A stretch of DNA of 64,000 nucleotides from Planctomycetota bacterium (GTDB lineage Bacteria; Planctomycetota; UBA1135; GCA-002686595): positions 56,782 through 120,781 of the forward strand of contig JAPLOF010000038.1 in NCBI GenBank assembly GCA_026692665.1, in the 5' to 3' direction. This document shows positions 25,077 to 37,294 of the stretch, piece after piece (position 1 is the stretch's first letter; each line of letters starts with the position of its first letter). The position numbers were made by a program, and so were the translations under genes. The notes beneath the pieces were generated by a model. The model was not told the DNA's origin. It did not search any database and saw nothing but the letters and a program-made list of their open reading frames with translations.

Positions 25077-26216
25077 TCACACCCCGCCCGTCACGAACTC
25101 GCACTCGATCCCGCCGTTGAGCCACGCCTCGCGCGCCTCGATCTGGAGCCCGAGCGACCGGTCGAGGCCCTTCTTCCCGAGCAGGAAGCCGAACCGGTAG
25201 CCCTGCGCCATCACGCGCAGGCGATCGCCCAGCGACTTCAGCGTCGTGTCCGCGCCGCGCTCGTCGCCCACGCGCTCGCCCCAGGGCGGGTTCGTCACGA
25301 CCCAGGCGTTCCAGCCCTTCTTCCACGCGATCGTCTCGGCCTTCGCGATCTCGAACACGACGTTCGACGCGACGCCGGCCGCTTCCGCGTTCTCGCGGGC
25401 GCCGGCGATCGCTTCGGGGTTCACGTCGCTGCCCTTCAGGACGAGCTTCTTCGGCAGGGCGCCGCGCGCGCGCACCGATTCCTTCAACGCGCTCCAGCCC
25501 TGCGCGTCGTGTCCGGGCCAACGCTCGAAGCCGAAGCGTCCGCGGAAGAGGCCGGGCGCCATGTCGCCCGCCAGCCGCGCGGCCTCGATCAGGATCGTGC
25601 CCGAGCCGCAGAACGGATCGACGAAGGGGGAGCGGCGATCCCACCGTGAGGCCATCGCCGCCGCGGCGCCGAATGTCTCGGCCAGCGGCGCGCGGCCCTG
25701 GTAGCGGCGGTAGCCGCGCTTGTGCAGCGAATCGCCCGACGTGTCCACCGACACGGTGCAGCGGTCCTTGTAGAGGTGCACGTCGATTCCGAGGTCGGGG
25801 TCGTCGAGGCTCACCGTCGGCCGTACGGAGAAGCGTGCGCGCAAGGAGTCGCACACTGCGTCCTTCGTGCGCTGCTCGATGTAGAGGGTGTGGTCGAGCG
25901 CCGACTCCTTCGAGCGCGCGTCCACGCGCAGAGATCCGTCGGGGTGGATCCAGCGCGACCAGTCCACGGCCTCGATGCCGGCCGCGAGCTCGATCTCGTT
26001 CTTGGCGGTGAAGCGCGTCACGCGCTTCAGGACGCGGATCGCGGTGCGCAGCTCGAGGTTGGCGCGCCAGGCCTCCTCGACCGTCGCGTCGAAGCGCACG
26101 CCGGCGACCTGGCGCTCGACGTTGGCGAACTTCAGCGCCTTGATCTCCTGGTGCAGCCACGGCTCGAGGCCGGGCGCGCACACGGCGAAGTGCTCCTCGC
26201 GCGGGCCCTGCGCCAA
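25077..26216 (-). CDS. THUMP-domain RNA methyltransferase (RlmL/Trm14-like)
   Basis: A 379-residue protein. The N-terminal ~160 residues form the ferredoxin-like/THUMP RNA-binding part ([19 protein letters not shown] is the typical start). The methyltransferase domain has motif [17 protein letters not shown] (about 197-212) and the catalytic NPPWGER (about 308-314). This matches the RlmL N-terminal half, which makes m2G2445 of 23S rRNA; the RlmK half present in E. coli is absent. It sits 1 bp downstream of fabI and is likely co-transcribed. Confidence 0.9.
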   Translation of the reverse strand: MAQGPREEHFAVCAPGLEPWLHQEIKALKFANVERQVAGVRFDATVEEAWRANLELRTAIRVLKRVTRFTAKNEIELAAGIEAVDWSRWIHPDGSLRVDARSKESALDHTLYIEQRTKDAVCDSLRARFSVRPTVSLDDPDLGIDVHLYKDRCTVSVDTSGDSLHKRGYRRYQGRAPLAETFGAAAAMASRWDRRSPFVDPFCGSGTILIEAARLAGDMAPGLFRGRFGFERWPGHDAQGWSALKESVRARGALPKKLVLKGSDVNPEAIAGARENAEAAGVASNVVFEIAKAETIAWKKGWNAWVVTNPPWGERVGDERGADTTLKSLGDRLRVMAQGYRFGFLLGKKGLDRSLGLQIEAREAWLNGGIECEFVTGGV

Positions 26217-26217
26217 C

Positions 26218-26991
26218 TCAGACGCCCATCACGTGGTAGCCGGCGTCGACGTACAGCACGCTGCCCGTCATCCCGCGCGACAGGTCGCTGGCCAGGAACA
26301 GGCACGTGTCGCCGACTTCCTCGGCCGTGATGTTGCGCCGCAGCGGCGACTTGTTCGCGATGTAGTCGAGGATCTCGGTGAAGCCCTGCACGCCGCTCGC
26401 GGACAGCGTGCGGATCGGTCCGGCCGAGATCGCGTTGCAGCGGATGCCGCGCGGCCCGAGGTCGTGCGCGAGGTAGCGCACCGATGCTTCCAGCGCGGCC
26501 TTGGCGATCCCCATGACGTTGTAGTTCGGGACGACGCGCTCGCTGCCGATGTAGGAGAGCGTCACGATCGAGCCGGCGCGCCCTTCCATCAGCGGCAGCG
26601 CGCGGCGCGTCAGCGCCGTCAGCGAGTAGGCCGACACCTCGTGCGCCAGCGCGTAGCCTTCGCGGGACGTGTTGAAGAAGTCGCCCTGCAGCTCCTCGCG
26701 CTTGGCGAACGCCACACCGTGGAGCATGAAGTCGAGGTAGCCCCACTCGGACTTCAGATCGGCGAAGACCTTGTCCATCGAATCGGGCTGCGTCACGTCG
26801 CACGGCAGGCACAGCGAGCCGGGCATCTCCGACGCCAGCTCGCGGACGCCCTTCTCGAGGCGGTCGCCGGCGTAGGTGAAGGCGATCTGCATGCCCTCGC
26901 GCGCCATGGACTGGGCGCAGGCCCAGGCGATCGAGCGCTTGTTCGCGACGCCGAAGACGACGCCCTTCTTGTCCGACAGGAGCTTCTGCAC
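26218..26991 (-). CDS. fabI: enoyl-ACP reductase
   Basis: A 257-residue short-chain dehydrogenase of the FabI type, last step of fatty acid elongation. Motifs: LLSDKKGVVFGVANKRSIAWACAQ, LDFMLHGVAFA, SYIGSERVVPNYNVMGIAKAAL (catalytic Tyr and Lys), and the C-terminal GPIRTLSASGVQGF and DAGYHVMGV. GTG 26991 gives the usual family length. A TTG at 27039 gives a 16-residue Pro-rich extension and lies just 6 nt after a -10-like box, so the longer form cannot be excluded. Confidence 0.93.
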   Translation of the reverse strand: MQKLLSDKKGVVFGVANKRSIAWACAQSMAREGMQIAFTYAGDRLEKGVRELASEMPGSLCLPCDVTQPDSMDKVFADLKSEWGYLDFMLHGVAFAKREELQGDFFNTSREGYALAHEVSAYSLTALTRRALPLMEGRAGSIVTLSYIGSERVVPNYNVMGIAKAALEASVRYLAHDLGPRGIRCNAISAGPIRTLSASGVQGFTEILDYIANKSPLRRNITAEEVGDTCLFLASDLSRGMTGSVLYVDAGYHVMGV

Positions 26992-27045
26992 ACGCGGCCT
27001 CGGGGATGACTCGGGAGAGCCCGGGGGGGTCCGGGCCAACGGGGC

Positions 27046-27051
27046 ATCCTA
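27046..27051 (-). promoter_or_regulatory. -10-like box (TAGGAT) of fabI-rlmL
   Basis: On the minus strand TAGGAT lies 6 nt before a TTG that is in frame with fabI (27039) and 54 nt before GTG 26991. Transcription would begin near 27039. Confidence 0.4.
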
Positions 27052-27262
27052 GCGGCGGTCGATGCAGGTTCCACGGACGCACTGGCCGCGCCACCGGCGA
27101 GGGAACCGGGGAAAACAGGGCTGCTGGTCCGGGGCGGCGGTGGGGGTCTCCGAGGGGGCGGATCGTTCCCAAACCCTTGGAGTTCGGTCCATTACGCCCT
27201 CGCCGGTCGTGCACCCAAGGCCCCGAGGAACGGTCCGCGGCACCCGGAACTCGGGGGCTCTC

Positions 27263-27268
27263 TAGACT
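27263..27268 (+). promoter_or_regulatory. -10 box (TAGACT) of regulatory cluster
   Basis: TAGACT lies 51 nt upstream of ATG 27320, and an AGGAA sequence sits about 8 nt before that ATG. This instance would give an ordinary leader of about 45 nt. Confidence 0.4.
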
Positions 27269-27319
27269 CCGGAGCACGAGCGCGCCGTTGCCCCGTCGCG
27301 CCGAGCGAGGAACAGCACC

Positions 27320-28102
27320 ATGAAGTCGCGCGCTCGCCCCCCGCGCCGAACTCAGACCCAGATGGACGCATCGGCTCCGCACGCGCCCGCCGCGGAAGAC
27401 ATCGCGCGCGGACGGATGCGCGAACGCGGCTTCGATCCCGGAACCTCGAACTCCACGGCGATCGAGGTCGCCTGCCTCCTCGCGGGCAGTCCGCGCGAGG
27501 TCCTCGCGCGGATCGTGCCCGGAGATCCGCTCGGTGTGCGCGACGCGGTCGTGGCCGCCTTGCACGAAGCGTGCGTGTTCCTCGACGCCGACCGCGTCCA
27601 CCTGCGCGGGCTCGCCCGCATCGCCCGCGGAGCGGCGCGTTCCGTCACGCGAGCGGATCTCGCGGCCTGGGTCCGGGAGGAAGTCGCGGCGGCCGTGGCC
27701 GAACTCCTGCGCGAGGAGATCGAGGCGCCGCGCGCGGACCCCGGGACGGCGCAGGCGCAGTTCGCGCGCCCCCTCGGGCTCGATCCCGAAGCGGTGCAGC
27801 GCGGTTGCGCGGCCTTCAACCGCCTGCCGCGTACCGACCGCGCCGCGTTCTTCGCGCTCGTCCTGCGCGATGTCGGGCTCGACGCCCTCGCGCGCGCGAC
27901 CGGAGAAGCGCCCAGCGAGTTGGGGCGTCGCGCGCGCCGCGGTCTCGACGCGGTCCTCCATGCGCACCATCCCGAACTCCCGCCGCCCACGCGTCCGATC
28001 GCGCCGGCCCGGGATCACGCAGTCCGCGTGGCCAAGAAGGAGGCTGGACGCAGCGCCGGCGGTGCGGACGACAGCCGGCAGCGAACGGAGACCCCCCGAT
28101 GA
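27320..28102 (+). CDS. hypothetical protein with sigma-region-4-like segment
   Basis: A 260-residue basic, helical protein. The region FNRLPRTDRAAFFALVLRDVG...LARATGEAPSELGRRARRGLDAVL (about residues 170-215) has the spacing of a sigma-70 region 4: an LPxxxR helix followed by a helix-turn-helix. No region 2 is evident, so this is not a complete sigma factor. The tail is charged and low-complexity. It is coupled to the next gene by an ATGA overlap, and together they precede an NtrC-like protein, suggesting a regulatory role. Low-certainty reading. Confidence 0.55.
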   Translation: MKSRARPPRRTQTQMDASAPHAPAAEDIARGRMRERGFDPGTSNSTAIEVACLLAGSPREVLARIVPGDPLGVRDAVVAALHEACVFLDADRVHLRGLARIARGAARSVTRADLAAWVREEVAAAVAELLREEIEAPRADPGTAQAQFARPLGLDPEAVQRGCAAFNRLPRTDRAAFFALVLRDVGLDALARATGEAPSELGRRARRGLDAVLHAHHPELPPPTRPIAPARDHAVRVAKKEAGRSAGGADDSRQRTETPR

Positions 28103-28482
28103 AGTCCTCGATCCTGGATCGCCGCGCTCAGGCGCGCCTCCTGCGGGTGTTGCGCGCCTGCACGCCGCGCCGCCCCCGCCGCGTGTTGCTCGAGGAGGCG
28201 GAGATCGAGCTGTGGAGGCTGTACCGCCGCGAGCAGGCGGAACTCCTGCGTCAGGCCGGGGACCTGCGCCTCGCGCCCGCGCGGACCGAGGCGCGCAGCG
28301 CCTGGCGGGCCGCGCTGCGGGACTGGCGCCGCCGCGCCGCCGAATGCGCGGGCCTGTGCGCGCACGACGGCTATCCGCTGGCACCGCGACTCGCGGCCTG
28401 CCTCGCCCATCCGGCGCACGGCTGGCCGGCGGCGGCGGCACTCCACTCCGATGCGGCGCGCCTCGGAGCCCTCCCGACCTGA
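28099..28482 (+). CDS. hypothetical helical protein
   Basis: A 127-residue, very Arg/Ala/Leu-rich protein from ATG 28099, overlapping the preceding stop as ATGA. It appears wholly alpha-helical, with EEAEIELWRLYRREQAELLRQAG as an amphipathic helix. No known domain. The coupling, and the AAA+ regulator 69 bp downstream, put it in one transcription unit with its neighbours. Confidence 0.55.
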   Translation: MKSSILDRRAQARLLRVLRACTPRRPRRVLLEEAEIELWRLYRREQAELLRQAGDLRLAPARTEARSAWRAALRDWRRRAAECAGLCAHDGYPLAPRLAACLAHPAHGWPAAAALHSDAARLGALPT

Positions 28483-28551
28483 CCGCGGCCTGCGAGCGGC
28501 AACCCTGCGAACCATCCTGAAGCGAGTCCCCCTCGAGCGGAGCATCCCCCC

Positions 28552-31402
<2,851 letters not shown>

Positions 31403-31404
<2 letters not shown>

Positions 31405-31440
31405 AAAAAAAGAGGGCCGGTCGGCAGATGCCGACCGGCC
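31403..31440 (-). terminator. intrinsic terminator facing the minus strand
   Basis: Perfect 11-bp arms (31415-31425 and 31430-31440) with loop AGAT. On the minus strand the stem is followed by CTC and nine consecutive T residues (complement of 31403-31411). On the plus strand the A run precedes the stem and no T run follows, so it is a canonical terminator only for minus-strand RNA. The A run also overlaps the TAA stop of the plus-strand regulator. Confidence 0.85.
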
Positions 31441-31447
31441 GTGATTC

Positions 31448-31466
31448 ACCTTCCCTGTCGGAAGGT
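31448..31466. other. 7-bp hairpin
   Basis: ACCTTCC (31448-31454), loop CTGTC, GGAAGGT (31460-31466). It lies 7 bp beyond the strong terminator, so a minus-strand transcript would contain both hairpins in tandem. Confidence 0.45.
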
Positions 31467-31621
31467 CCGACTCATTCCGTGGCCCCCCCGGGCGCGGATC
31501 CAGTCGGGAAACCTTGCGGTCTCTGGCATCCTCTACGACGGCCGAGAACGAAGTAGGAGCCCCGATCACGTGAAGTTTGTGTCTCGACGCCCGGGTGCGC
31601 GGTGCGGCGCATGAAGAGGCC

Positions 31622-32980
31622 ATGAAGGCTCGCGCGGATCGCGCCTGGGCGCCGCTGGCGGTCCTCGCCGTGGCTGCGGTCGTGCTCGCGTTCCGCGGGC
31701 CGTTCGCAGCACACCCCGTGCAGTTCCTCGGGCTGTACTTGGTCGCCGCGGTCGCCTGGCTCTGGGCGATGCAGCGGGCGCGCGCGGGCGGCGTGCCCCT
31801 CGTCCTCGTCGTCACGGGAGCGATCCTGCTGCGCATCGTCGGCCTCGCCGCGGAGCCGCGCACCTCGGACGACGCCCCGCGCGTGGTGTGGGAGGGCGCA
31901 GTCTTGTTGGACGGCGCTTCCCCGTACGGACTGGCTCCGGATGCGCCGGAACTCGAGCCGCTGGCGCGCGCGGCACCCCGCCTGCACGCCGCGGTGAATC
32001 ACCGCGAAGTCCCGGCCTCCTACCCGCCGTTCGTCCAGGCCGTCGGTCTGCTGGCGGCCGGACTCGCCCCGGATCTCGACGCGCCGGATGCGGGAGTCCG
32101 CACCGTCCGCATCGTCTTTGCCCTCGTGGATCTGCTCGCGCTCGTTCCGCTCGTCGCCCTGCTGCGGCGCCGTGGCCTGCCCGACGGACTCGCCCTGGCC
32201 TGGGGCTGGTGTCCCCTGGCCGTCTTCGAAATCGCGGGCGCTGGACACCTCGAGGCCCTGGCCTTGGCTCCGCTCCTCGGCGCGCTGGCGTTGGGGGAGC
32301 GGTCGCGCTCGCGGGCTGCCGACGTCGGTGCGTCGGCGCTCTTCGTGCTCGCGATCCTGGCGAAGCTCCTGCCGTTCGTGCTCCTGCCCTGGTTCGCCCG
32401 CGGCGCGCGGCCCGTCTGGCGCGTCGCGCTCGTCCTCGCGTTCGTCCTGCTCGCGTACGCGCCGTTCCTGCCGCCCTTCTCGGGCCTGCGCGGCGCCGAA
32501 CGCGGCGTGCTGACGGGGCTCGGCGAATACGCGTTCCGCTGGGACGGCCTCAACCTCGTCCACCGTTTCGTCGAGGGCGCCTGGGCCCTTTCGTTCGAGC
32601 GCGACCTCAGCAACTCGGACCCGCGCCGGCTCGCGCGCGCCACGCTCGCGTTCGTGTGGTGCGCGTGGGCGTGGCGCACGTGGCGTCGCGAGCGCGACCC
32701 GGCCCGTGCCGCGCTCGACCTGTTCGGTGCATGGCTCGTCGTCACTCCGGTCCTGCATCCCTGGTACGCGCTGTGGTGCGTGCCGTGGCTCGCCGTGCGA
32801 AGATCGTTCCCGTTCGCCTACCTGGCCGCCGCGGCGCCGCTCGCGTTCGCTCCCGTCGTGGCGTGGCAGCGCGGAGGCGCATGGATCGAACCGGCCTGGC
32901 TGTGGCCCGTGCTGGCTCTGCCCTTCGCGCTGCTGCTGGCGAGGGACCGCGCTCGTGGGCATGCTCTCGGCCGCGCGTGA
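31622..32980 (+). CDS. GT87-like polyprenol-phosphate-dependent mannosyltransferase
   Basis: A 452-residue integral membrane protein with about ten hydrophobic helices. The first extracytoplasmic loop contains DDAPRVVWEGAVLLDGASPYGLAP, the type of acidic and G.SPY motif found in GT87/DUF2029 mannosyltransferases, and later a YPPFVQAV segment. Such enzymes transfer mannose from polyprenyl phosphate outside the membrane. ATG 31622 follows an AAGAGG Shine-Dalgarno-like sequence. It overlaps queA as GTGA. Confidence 0.65.
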   Translation: MKARADRAWAPLAVLAVAAVVLAFRGPFAAHPVQFLGLYLVAAVAWLWAMQRARAGGVPLVLVVTGAILLRIVGLAAEPRTSDDAPRVVWEGAVLLDGASPYGLAPDAPELEPLARAAPRLHAAVNHREVPASYPPFVQAVGLLAAGLAPDLDAPDAGVRTVRIVFALVDLLALVPLVALLRRRGLPDGLALAWGWCPLAVFEIAGAGHLEALALAPLLGALALGERSRSRAADVGASALFVLAILAKLLPFVLLPWFARGARPVWRVALVLAFVLLAYAPFLPPFSGLRGAERGVLTGLGEYAFRWDGLNLVHRFVEGAWALSFERDLSNSDPRRLARATLAFVWCAWAWRTWRRERDPARAALDLFGAWLVVTPVLHPWYALWCVPWLAVRRSFPFAYLAAAAPLAFAPVVAWQRGGAWIEPAWLWPVLALPFALLLARDRARGHALGRA

Positions 32981-34047
32981 AGACCTCCGACTTCGACTAC
33001 GAGCTGCCCGAGAGCGCGATCGCGGCGCATCCGGTCGAACCACGCGACGCCGCGCGGCTCCTCGTGCACGAGATCGCCGCGGACCGCACGCGGCACCTCC
33101 ACGTGCGCGACCTGCCCGAGCTGCTCGCGGCGGGTGACCTGATGGTCGTCAACGACACGCGTGTCCGGCCGGCGCGCCTGCTCGGTCGGCGCGCGAGCGG
33201 CGGGGCCCTCGAGCTCCTCCTGCTGGAGGCCCTGGCCGGTTCGCGCTGGCGGGCCCTCGTGAAGCCCGCGAAGCGGCTCGCGGCCGGAGAGGAATTCGAA
33301 CTCGAGTCGGGCGCCCTGCGCGGGATCGCGATCGAACGCCCGCGCGACCGCGGCGGCCCCGGGCCGGACTGGATCGTGGAACTCCGCGGCGGCGCGAGCG
33401 CGGAGGGCGTGGACGCGTTGCTGGAACGCCACGGCCGGATGCCGCTGCCGCCGTACCTGCGCAAGGCGCGCGGAGAGGCTCCCGAGGATCCCGCGGACCG
33501 CGAGCGCTACCAGACGGTGTACGCGCGGACGACGGGCGCGATCGCGGCGCCGACGGCCGGGCTCCACTTCACGCCGGATCTCCTTGCACGGCTCGAGCAC
33601 CGCGGCATCGAGCGCGCGGCGGTCACCCTGCACGTCGGACTCGGCACGTTCCAGCCGGTCGAGGTCGAGGATCCGGCGCAGCACGCGATGCACTCCGAGG
33701 ACTTCGTCCTGTCCGGCGCCGTCGAGTCGCGCGTGCGCGCGGCACGCGAGCGGCGCGCGCGCGTCGTCGCGATCGGGACGACTTCGTTCCGCGTGCTCGA
33801 ATCGTGCGCCGAGCCCGGGCGGCTCGTGCGCGCCGGATCCGGCTCGACGCGCCTCTTCGTGCGACCCGGGGCTGCGATCCAGGTCGTCGATGTCCTGTTC
33901 ACGAACTTCCACCTGCCGCGCAGCACGCTGCTCATGCTGGTCAGCGCGTTCGCGGGGCGCGAGCGCGTCCTGCGTCTCTACCGCGAGGCGCTGGCGGAGG
34001 GCTACCGCTTCTTCAGCTACGGCGACGCGATGCTGCTCCTGCCCTGA
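32977..34047 (+). CDS. queA: S-adenosylmethionine:tRNA ribosyltransferase-isomerase
   Basis: A 356-residue QueA, which converts preQ1 in tRNA to epoxyqueuosine. The start FDYELPESAIAAHPVEPRDAARLLV and the motifs VVNDTRVRPARL, HGRMPLPPYLRK, YQTVYARTTGAIAAPTAGLHFT, VTLHVGLGTFQPV, TNFHLPRSTLLMLVSAFAG and YRFFSYGDAMLL are nearly canonical. It starts at GTG 32977, overlapping the previous stop as GTGA. Tgt and the rest of the pathway are not in the window. Confidence 0.97.
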   Translation: MKTSDFDYELPESAIAAHPVEPRDAARLLVHEIAADRTRHLHVRDLPELLAAGDLMVVNDTRVRPARLLGRRASGGALELLLLEALAGSRWRALVKPAKRLAAGEEFELESGALRGIAIERPRDRGGPGPDWIVELRGGASAEGVDALLERHGRMPLPPYLRKARGEAPEDPADRERYQTVYARTTGAIAAPTAGLHFTPDLLARLEHRGIERAAVTLHVGLGTFQPVEVEDPAQHAMHSEDFVLSGAVESRVRAARERRARVVAIGTTSFRVLESCAEPGRLVRAGSGSTRLFVRPGAAIQVVDVLFTNFHLPRSTLLMLVSAFAGRERVLRLYREALAEGYRFFSYGDAMLLLP

Positions 34048-34057
34048 TCGCGGGAGG

Positions 34058-34750
34058 TCAGGACTCGACGGTCTCCAACGCTCCGCGGATCGCGCGCGCC
34101 GCGGATGCCGGATCGCTCGCGGACAGGATCGCGGACCCCACCGCCGCGCGCCCGACGCGCGCCAGGTCGCCCGCATTCAGGACGTCGATGCCGCCGATCG
34201 GGAACAGCGGCTTCCCGGTTCCCTGGGCCGCGATCCAGCAGGCCTCCGCCCCGAGCCCGCGTTCGTACCCCTTGGTCCGGGTCGAGTTCACGGGGCCGAA
34301 GCCCAGGTAGTCGACCGGTGCCTCGTCGGCCTCGAGGACCTGCTCGAGATCGTGGGTCGAGAGACCCAGGAGAGGTCCAGGTCCGAGCAGCCGGCGCGCC
34401 GCATTGGCGGGCATGTCGTCCTGGCCGACGTGGACACCGGCGAGACCCCGGGGCCAGAGCGCCACGGCGACGTCCACGCGGTCGTCCACGGTGACGAGCA
34501 CGCCCGCGCGCGCGATCGCGCCCAGGGCCAGCACGCGCTCGGCCCAGTCGAACGTCGCGCGGCCGGGACACGGCGCCGCGGCGGCACCGCCCCCGAGGGG
34601 CTTGGGGCGGATCTGCACGACGTCGATCCACGCGGCCGCGGCCTCGAGCACGGCGAGGGGGTCGGCCGCTCCGGCGAGCTCGGGCGTGAAGAGCAGCACG
34701 ATGCGGGCTCGTGCCAGCCGGTCGCGGATCTCGAGGGCGTCGGGGGCCAC
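34058..34750 (-). CDS. thiE: thiamine-phosphate synthase family protein
   Basis: A 230-residue TIM-barrel protein: IVLLFTPELAG, VVQIRPKPLGG (usually QLR.K), VTVDDRVDVAVALWPRGLAGVHVGQDDMP, LGLSTHDLEQVLEA, DYLGFGPVNSTRTKGY and FPIGGIDVLNAGDLARVGRAAVGSAIL. ThiE couples the pyrimidine and thiazole parts of thiamine. GTG 34750 gives the usual length; the frame extends to 34885 without similarity. It is convergent with queA (10 bp apart). No other thi genes are nearby. Confidence 0.88.
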   Translation of the reverse strand: MAPDALEIRDRLARARIVLLFTPELAGAADPLAVLEAAAAWIDVVQIRPKPLGGGAAAAPCPGRATFDWAERVLALGAIARAGVLVTVDDRVDVAVALWPRGLAGVHVGQDDMPANAARRLLGPGPLLGLSTHDLEQVLEADEAPVDYLGFGPVNSTRTKGYERGLGAEACWIAAQGTGKPLFPIGGIDVLNAGDLARVGRAAVGSAILSASDPASAARAIRGALETVES

Positions 34751-34968
34751 GCGCAGAGCGTACTCGGGAGCGCTCGGTCGTTCGGGGCGCGAAAGAAGTT
34801 CCGCGCCCAGGTCGACACCCCGTATCGCTCGGCCGGACTCGGGGTACGCTGAGGTGATACCCCTCGTTTCTCGGCCCCGCGGCATCGACCCGGGAGCGCT
34901 GCGCCGCGGCCCACGGGGGGTGCGGGTGGCGTGTCCCGCGCGACGCGCGGAGGTCGCGTCACCCCGCG

Positions 34969-37233
34969 ATGCACACCTCGGTCCTCCCCTTCGGCCTCGT
35001 CGTCCTCGGCTGCACGGTCTCCGCGAACGCGCAGCAGTTCCAGATGGCGACGAACTTCCCGGGCACCGCCACCTGGAGCGAAGGCGTCGAATGCGCCGAC
35101 GTCGACCAGGACGGCGACCTCGACATCTTCGTGGCTGACGGCGACGGTTTCGCGACGGCGGGCACCGCGCGGCAGAACCTCCTGTGGATCAACCAGACGG
35201 CCCAGGGCACGCCCTACGGACTCGTCGACGCGAGCGTCGCGCGCCTCGGCGTGCACACGTCGCACGCCAAGGGCGTCACGACCGGCGACATCGACGGGAA
35301 CGGCTGGGTCGACGCGCTCTACGCGAACGCCTTCTTCACCTCGCCGCCGTCCCTGTACGTGAACCAGGGCGCCGCGAACCCGGGCTTCTTCAACTTCGAA
35401 GGCGTGGCGCGCGGCTTCACCACGAGCTTCTCGTCGGGTTCGGCGGCGTTCGCCGACCTCGACGACGACGGTGACCTCGATGTGATCATCAACGACCGCT
35501 ACAACTCGGGCACGGCCGGCAAGGCGCACCTCTACCTGAACGACGGCGCGGGGAACTTCACGGAGAACGCGGCCGCGCTCAACGCGCCGAACAAGGCCTC
35601 GCAGATGGACGTGCAGCTCGCCGACGTCGACGGCGACTGGGACTTCGACTTCGTCGGGCTGACCAAGGCGTCGACGGCGCCGGGTCAGTACCTGATGATC
35701 AACAACGGCGCGGCGACGTTCACCGACTCTTCGTCGCTGATCAGCGTGGCTTCGGGCGGGGTCTACGAGGCGGAGGTCGGCGACCTCGACGGCGACCAGG
35801 ACCTCGACCTCTTCTTCGTGTCGATCTCCGGCTTCAGCGAGGGCGTCGCGCGCAACAACTTCGCGCCGTCCGGCCCGCTCTCGTTCACGAACCAGTCCCC
35901 GTTCGGCGGCGACGACGACAACGAGATCGCCCTCTTCGACTACGACAACGACGGCGACTACGACGTGCTCGTCGGGTCCCTGCGCGCCGGCAGCGAGAAG
36001 CTGTATCGCAACAACGGGGCGCTCTCGTTCACCGACCAGAGCGCGTCGGTGCAGAACACGTCGGATTCGACGCTCGATTGCACCGTGGCCGACCTGAACA
36101 ACGACGGCAAGTACGACATCGTGACGGTGCAGGGCGAGTCGGGTTCGTTCGTCAACAAGTACCTGAAGAACACGGGCGCCGCGGACACGGTCCCGCCGGT
36201 CTTCACGGCCACGAAGCAACCAGTCGGCGCATCGGCCCTCGGTCCGTGGGTCGTCAAGGCCAAGGTGCGCGACCAGGTGCTCGACGACGGGGTCGACTTC
36301 GTGACGGGCTCCGCGACCTACGTGGTCCAGAGCGCCGCGGCGAACGCCGGCGTTTCCGTGCTCGCGGGCGGAGCCTTCTCCGCGCCGACCCTCGCCGTGG
36401 GCGCGGGCACCAAGCTCACCTTCACGAACGCCTCCGGCGCGAACACGAACCTCACCTGCACGACCGCTCCGTACGCATTCGATTCGGGCACGCTCGCGAA
36501 CGGTGCGACGTACGACGCGGTCCTCGTCGAACCGGGGGTCTACGCGTTCCAGAACACCGTCAGCGCCACGACCTGCACGGTCACGGTGGCGGGGGCCACG
36601 AGCACGGGCGCATGGCGCAAGGCCGGTCCCCAGATCCAGCGCTACACGCTGACCGACACGCTGGGCGGGACGGCCGTCCGCGTGTGCTTCGAGCTGCGCG
36701 CGCGCGACTGGCCGGGCAACGTGCGCGCCGTCACGGGCTGCTTCGACGTGACGCCGGTCCTCACGGGCACGGGTTACTGCTCGGGCGACGGCTCGGCGAC
36801 CGCCTGCCCGTGCGGCAACGCGGGCGGCACCGGCCGCGGCTGCGGAAACTCGGTGAACGCGAGTGGTGCCCTGCTCGTCGCGACGGGCGCGGCGAGCCTC
36901 ACCGGCGACACGCTGATCCTCTCGGGGAACGGGATGCCGAACAGCTCCGCGCTCTACTTCCAGGGAACCGGGCAGCAGGGCGGCGGACTCGGCAGCGTGT
37001 TCGGCGACGGACTGCGCTGCGCCAGCGGTTCGGTCGTGCGCCTCGGCACGAAGACGAACTCCGCGGGCGCATCCAGCTATCCGGTCGGCGCGGACCCGAC
37101 GGTGTCCGTGAAGGGCTTGATCGCGGCGCCCGGGACGCGCACGTACCAGGTCTGGTACCGCAACGCGGCGGCGTTCTGCTCGGTCGACACGTTCAACCTG
37201 TCGAACGGTCTCAGCGTCGTGTGGGGTGCGTGA
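34969..37233 (+). CDS. secreted FG-GAP/VCBS repeat protein with GDGSATACPCGN domain
   Basis: A 754-residue exported protein. After a signal peptide (about residues 1-22) come seven-bladed-propeller-type FG-GAP repeats marked by calcium-binding D.D.DGD.D motifs: DVDQDGDLDIF, DLDDDGDLDVI, DVDGDWDFDF, DLDGDQDLDLF, DYDNDGDYDVL and DLNNDGKYDIV. At about 450-540 there is a cupredoxin-like beta segment (TKLTFTNASGANTNLTC, LVEPGVYAFQNTV). The last ~155 residues repeat the domain of the 20173 gene, with YCSGDGSATACPCGN, GMPNSSALYFQGT and YQVWYRNAAAFC. Probably a cell-surface or secreted adhesive or binding protein. Confidence 0.87.
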   Translation: MHTSVLPFGLVVLGCTVSANAQQFQMATNFPGTATWSEGVECADVDQDGDLDIFVADGDGFATAGTARQNLLWINQTAQGTPYGLVDASVARLGVHTSHAKGVTTGDIDGNGWVDALYANAFFTSPPSLYVNQGAANPGFFNFEGVARGFTTSFSSGSAAFADLDDDGDLDVIINDRYNSGTAGKAHLYLNDGAGNFTENAAALNAPNKASQMDVQLADVDGDWDFDFVGLTKASTAPGQYLMINNGAATFTDSSSLISVASGGVYEAEVGDLDGDQDLDLFFVSISGFSEGVARNNFAPSGPLSFTNQSPFGGDDDNEIALFDYDNDGDYDVLVGSLRAGSEKLYRNNGALSFTDQSASVQNTSDSTLDCTVADLNNDGKYDIVTVQGESGSFVNKYLKNTGAADTVPPVFTATKQPVGASALGPWVVKAKVRDQVLDDGVDFVTGSATYVVQSAAANAGVSVLAGGAFSAPTLAVGAGTKLTFTNASGANTNLTCTTAPYAFDSGTLANGATYDAVLVEPGVYAFQNTVSATTCTVTVAGATSTGAWRKAGPQIQRYTLTDTLGGTAVRVCFELRARDWPGNVRAVTGCFDVTPVLTGTGYCSGDGSATACPCGNAGGTGRGCGNSVNASGALLVATGAASLTGDTLILSGNGMPNSSALYFQGTGQQGGGLGSVFGDGLRCASGSVVRLGTKTNSAGASSYPVGADPTVSVKGLIAAPGTRTYQVWYRNAAAFCSVDTFNLSNGLSVVWGA

Positions 37234-37282
37234 AGTCCGAAGGCGCGGGCTCGCTGCGGTTCCACTGGACGGTGCCGCGGGC

Positions 37283-37288
37283 TAGCCT
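37283..37288 (+). promoter_or_regulatory. -10-like box (TAGCCT) of CRTAC1 gene
   Basis: TAGCCT ends 6 nt before GTG 37295, the same geometry as the TAGACT boxes of nnrD and thyX. It suggests a leaderless start. Confidence 0.35.
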
Positions 37289-37294
37289 TCGGCC

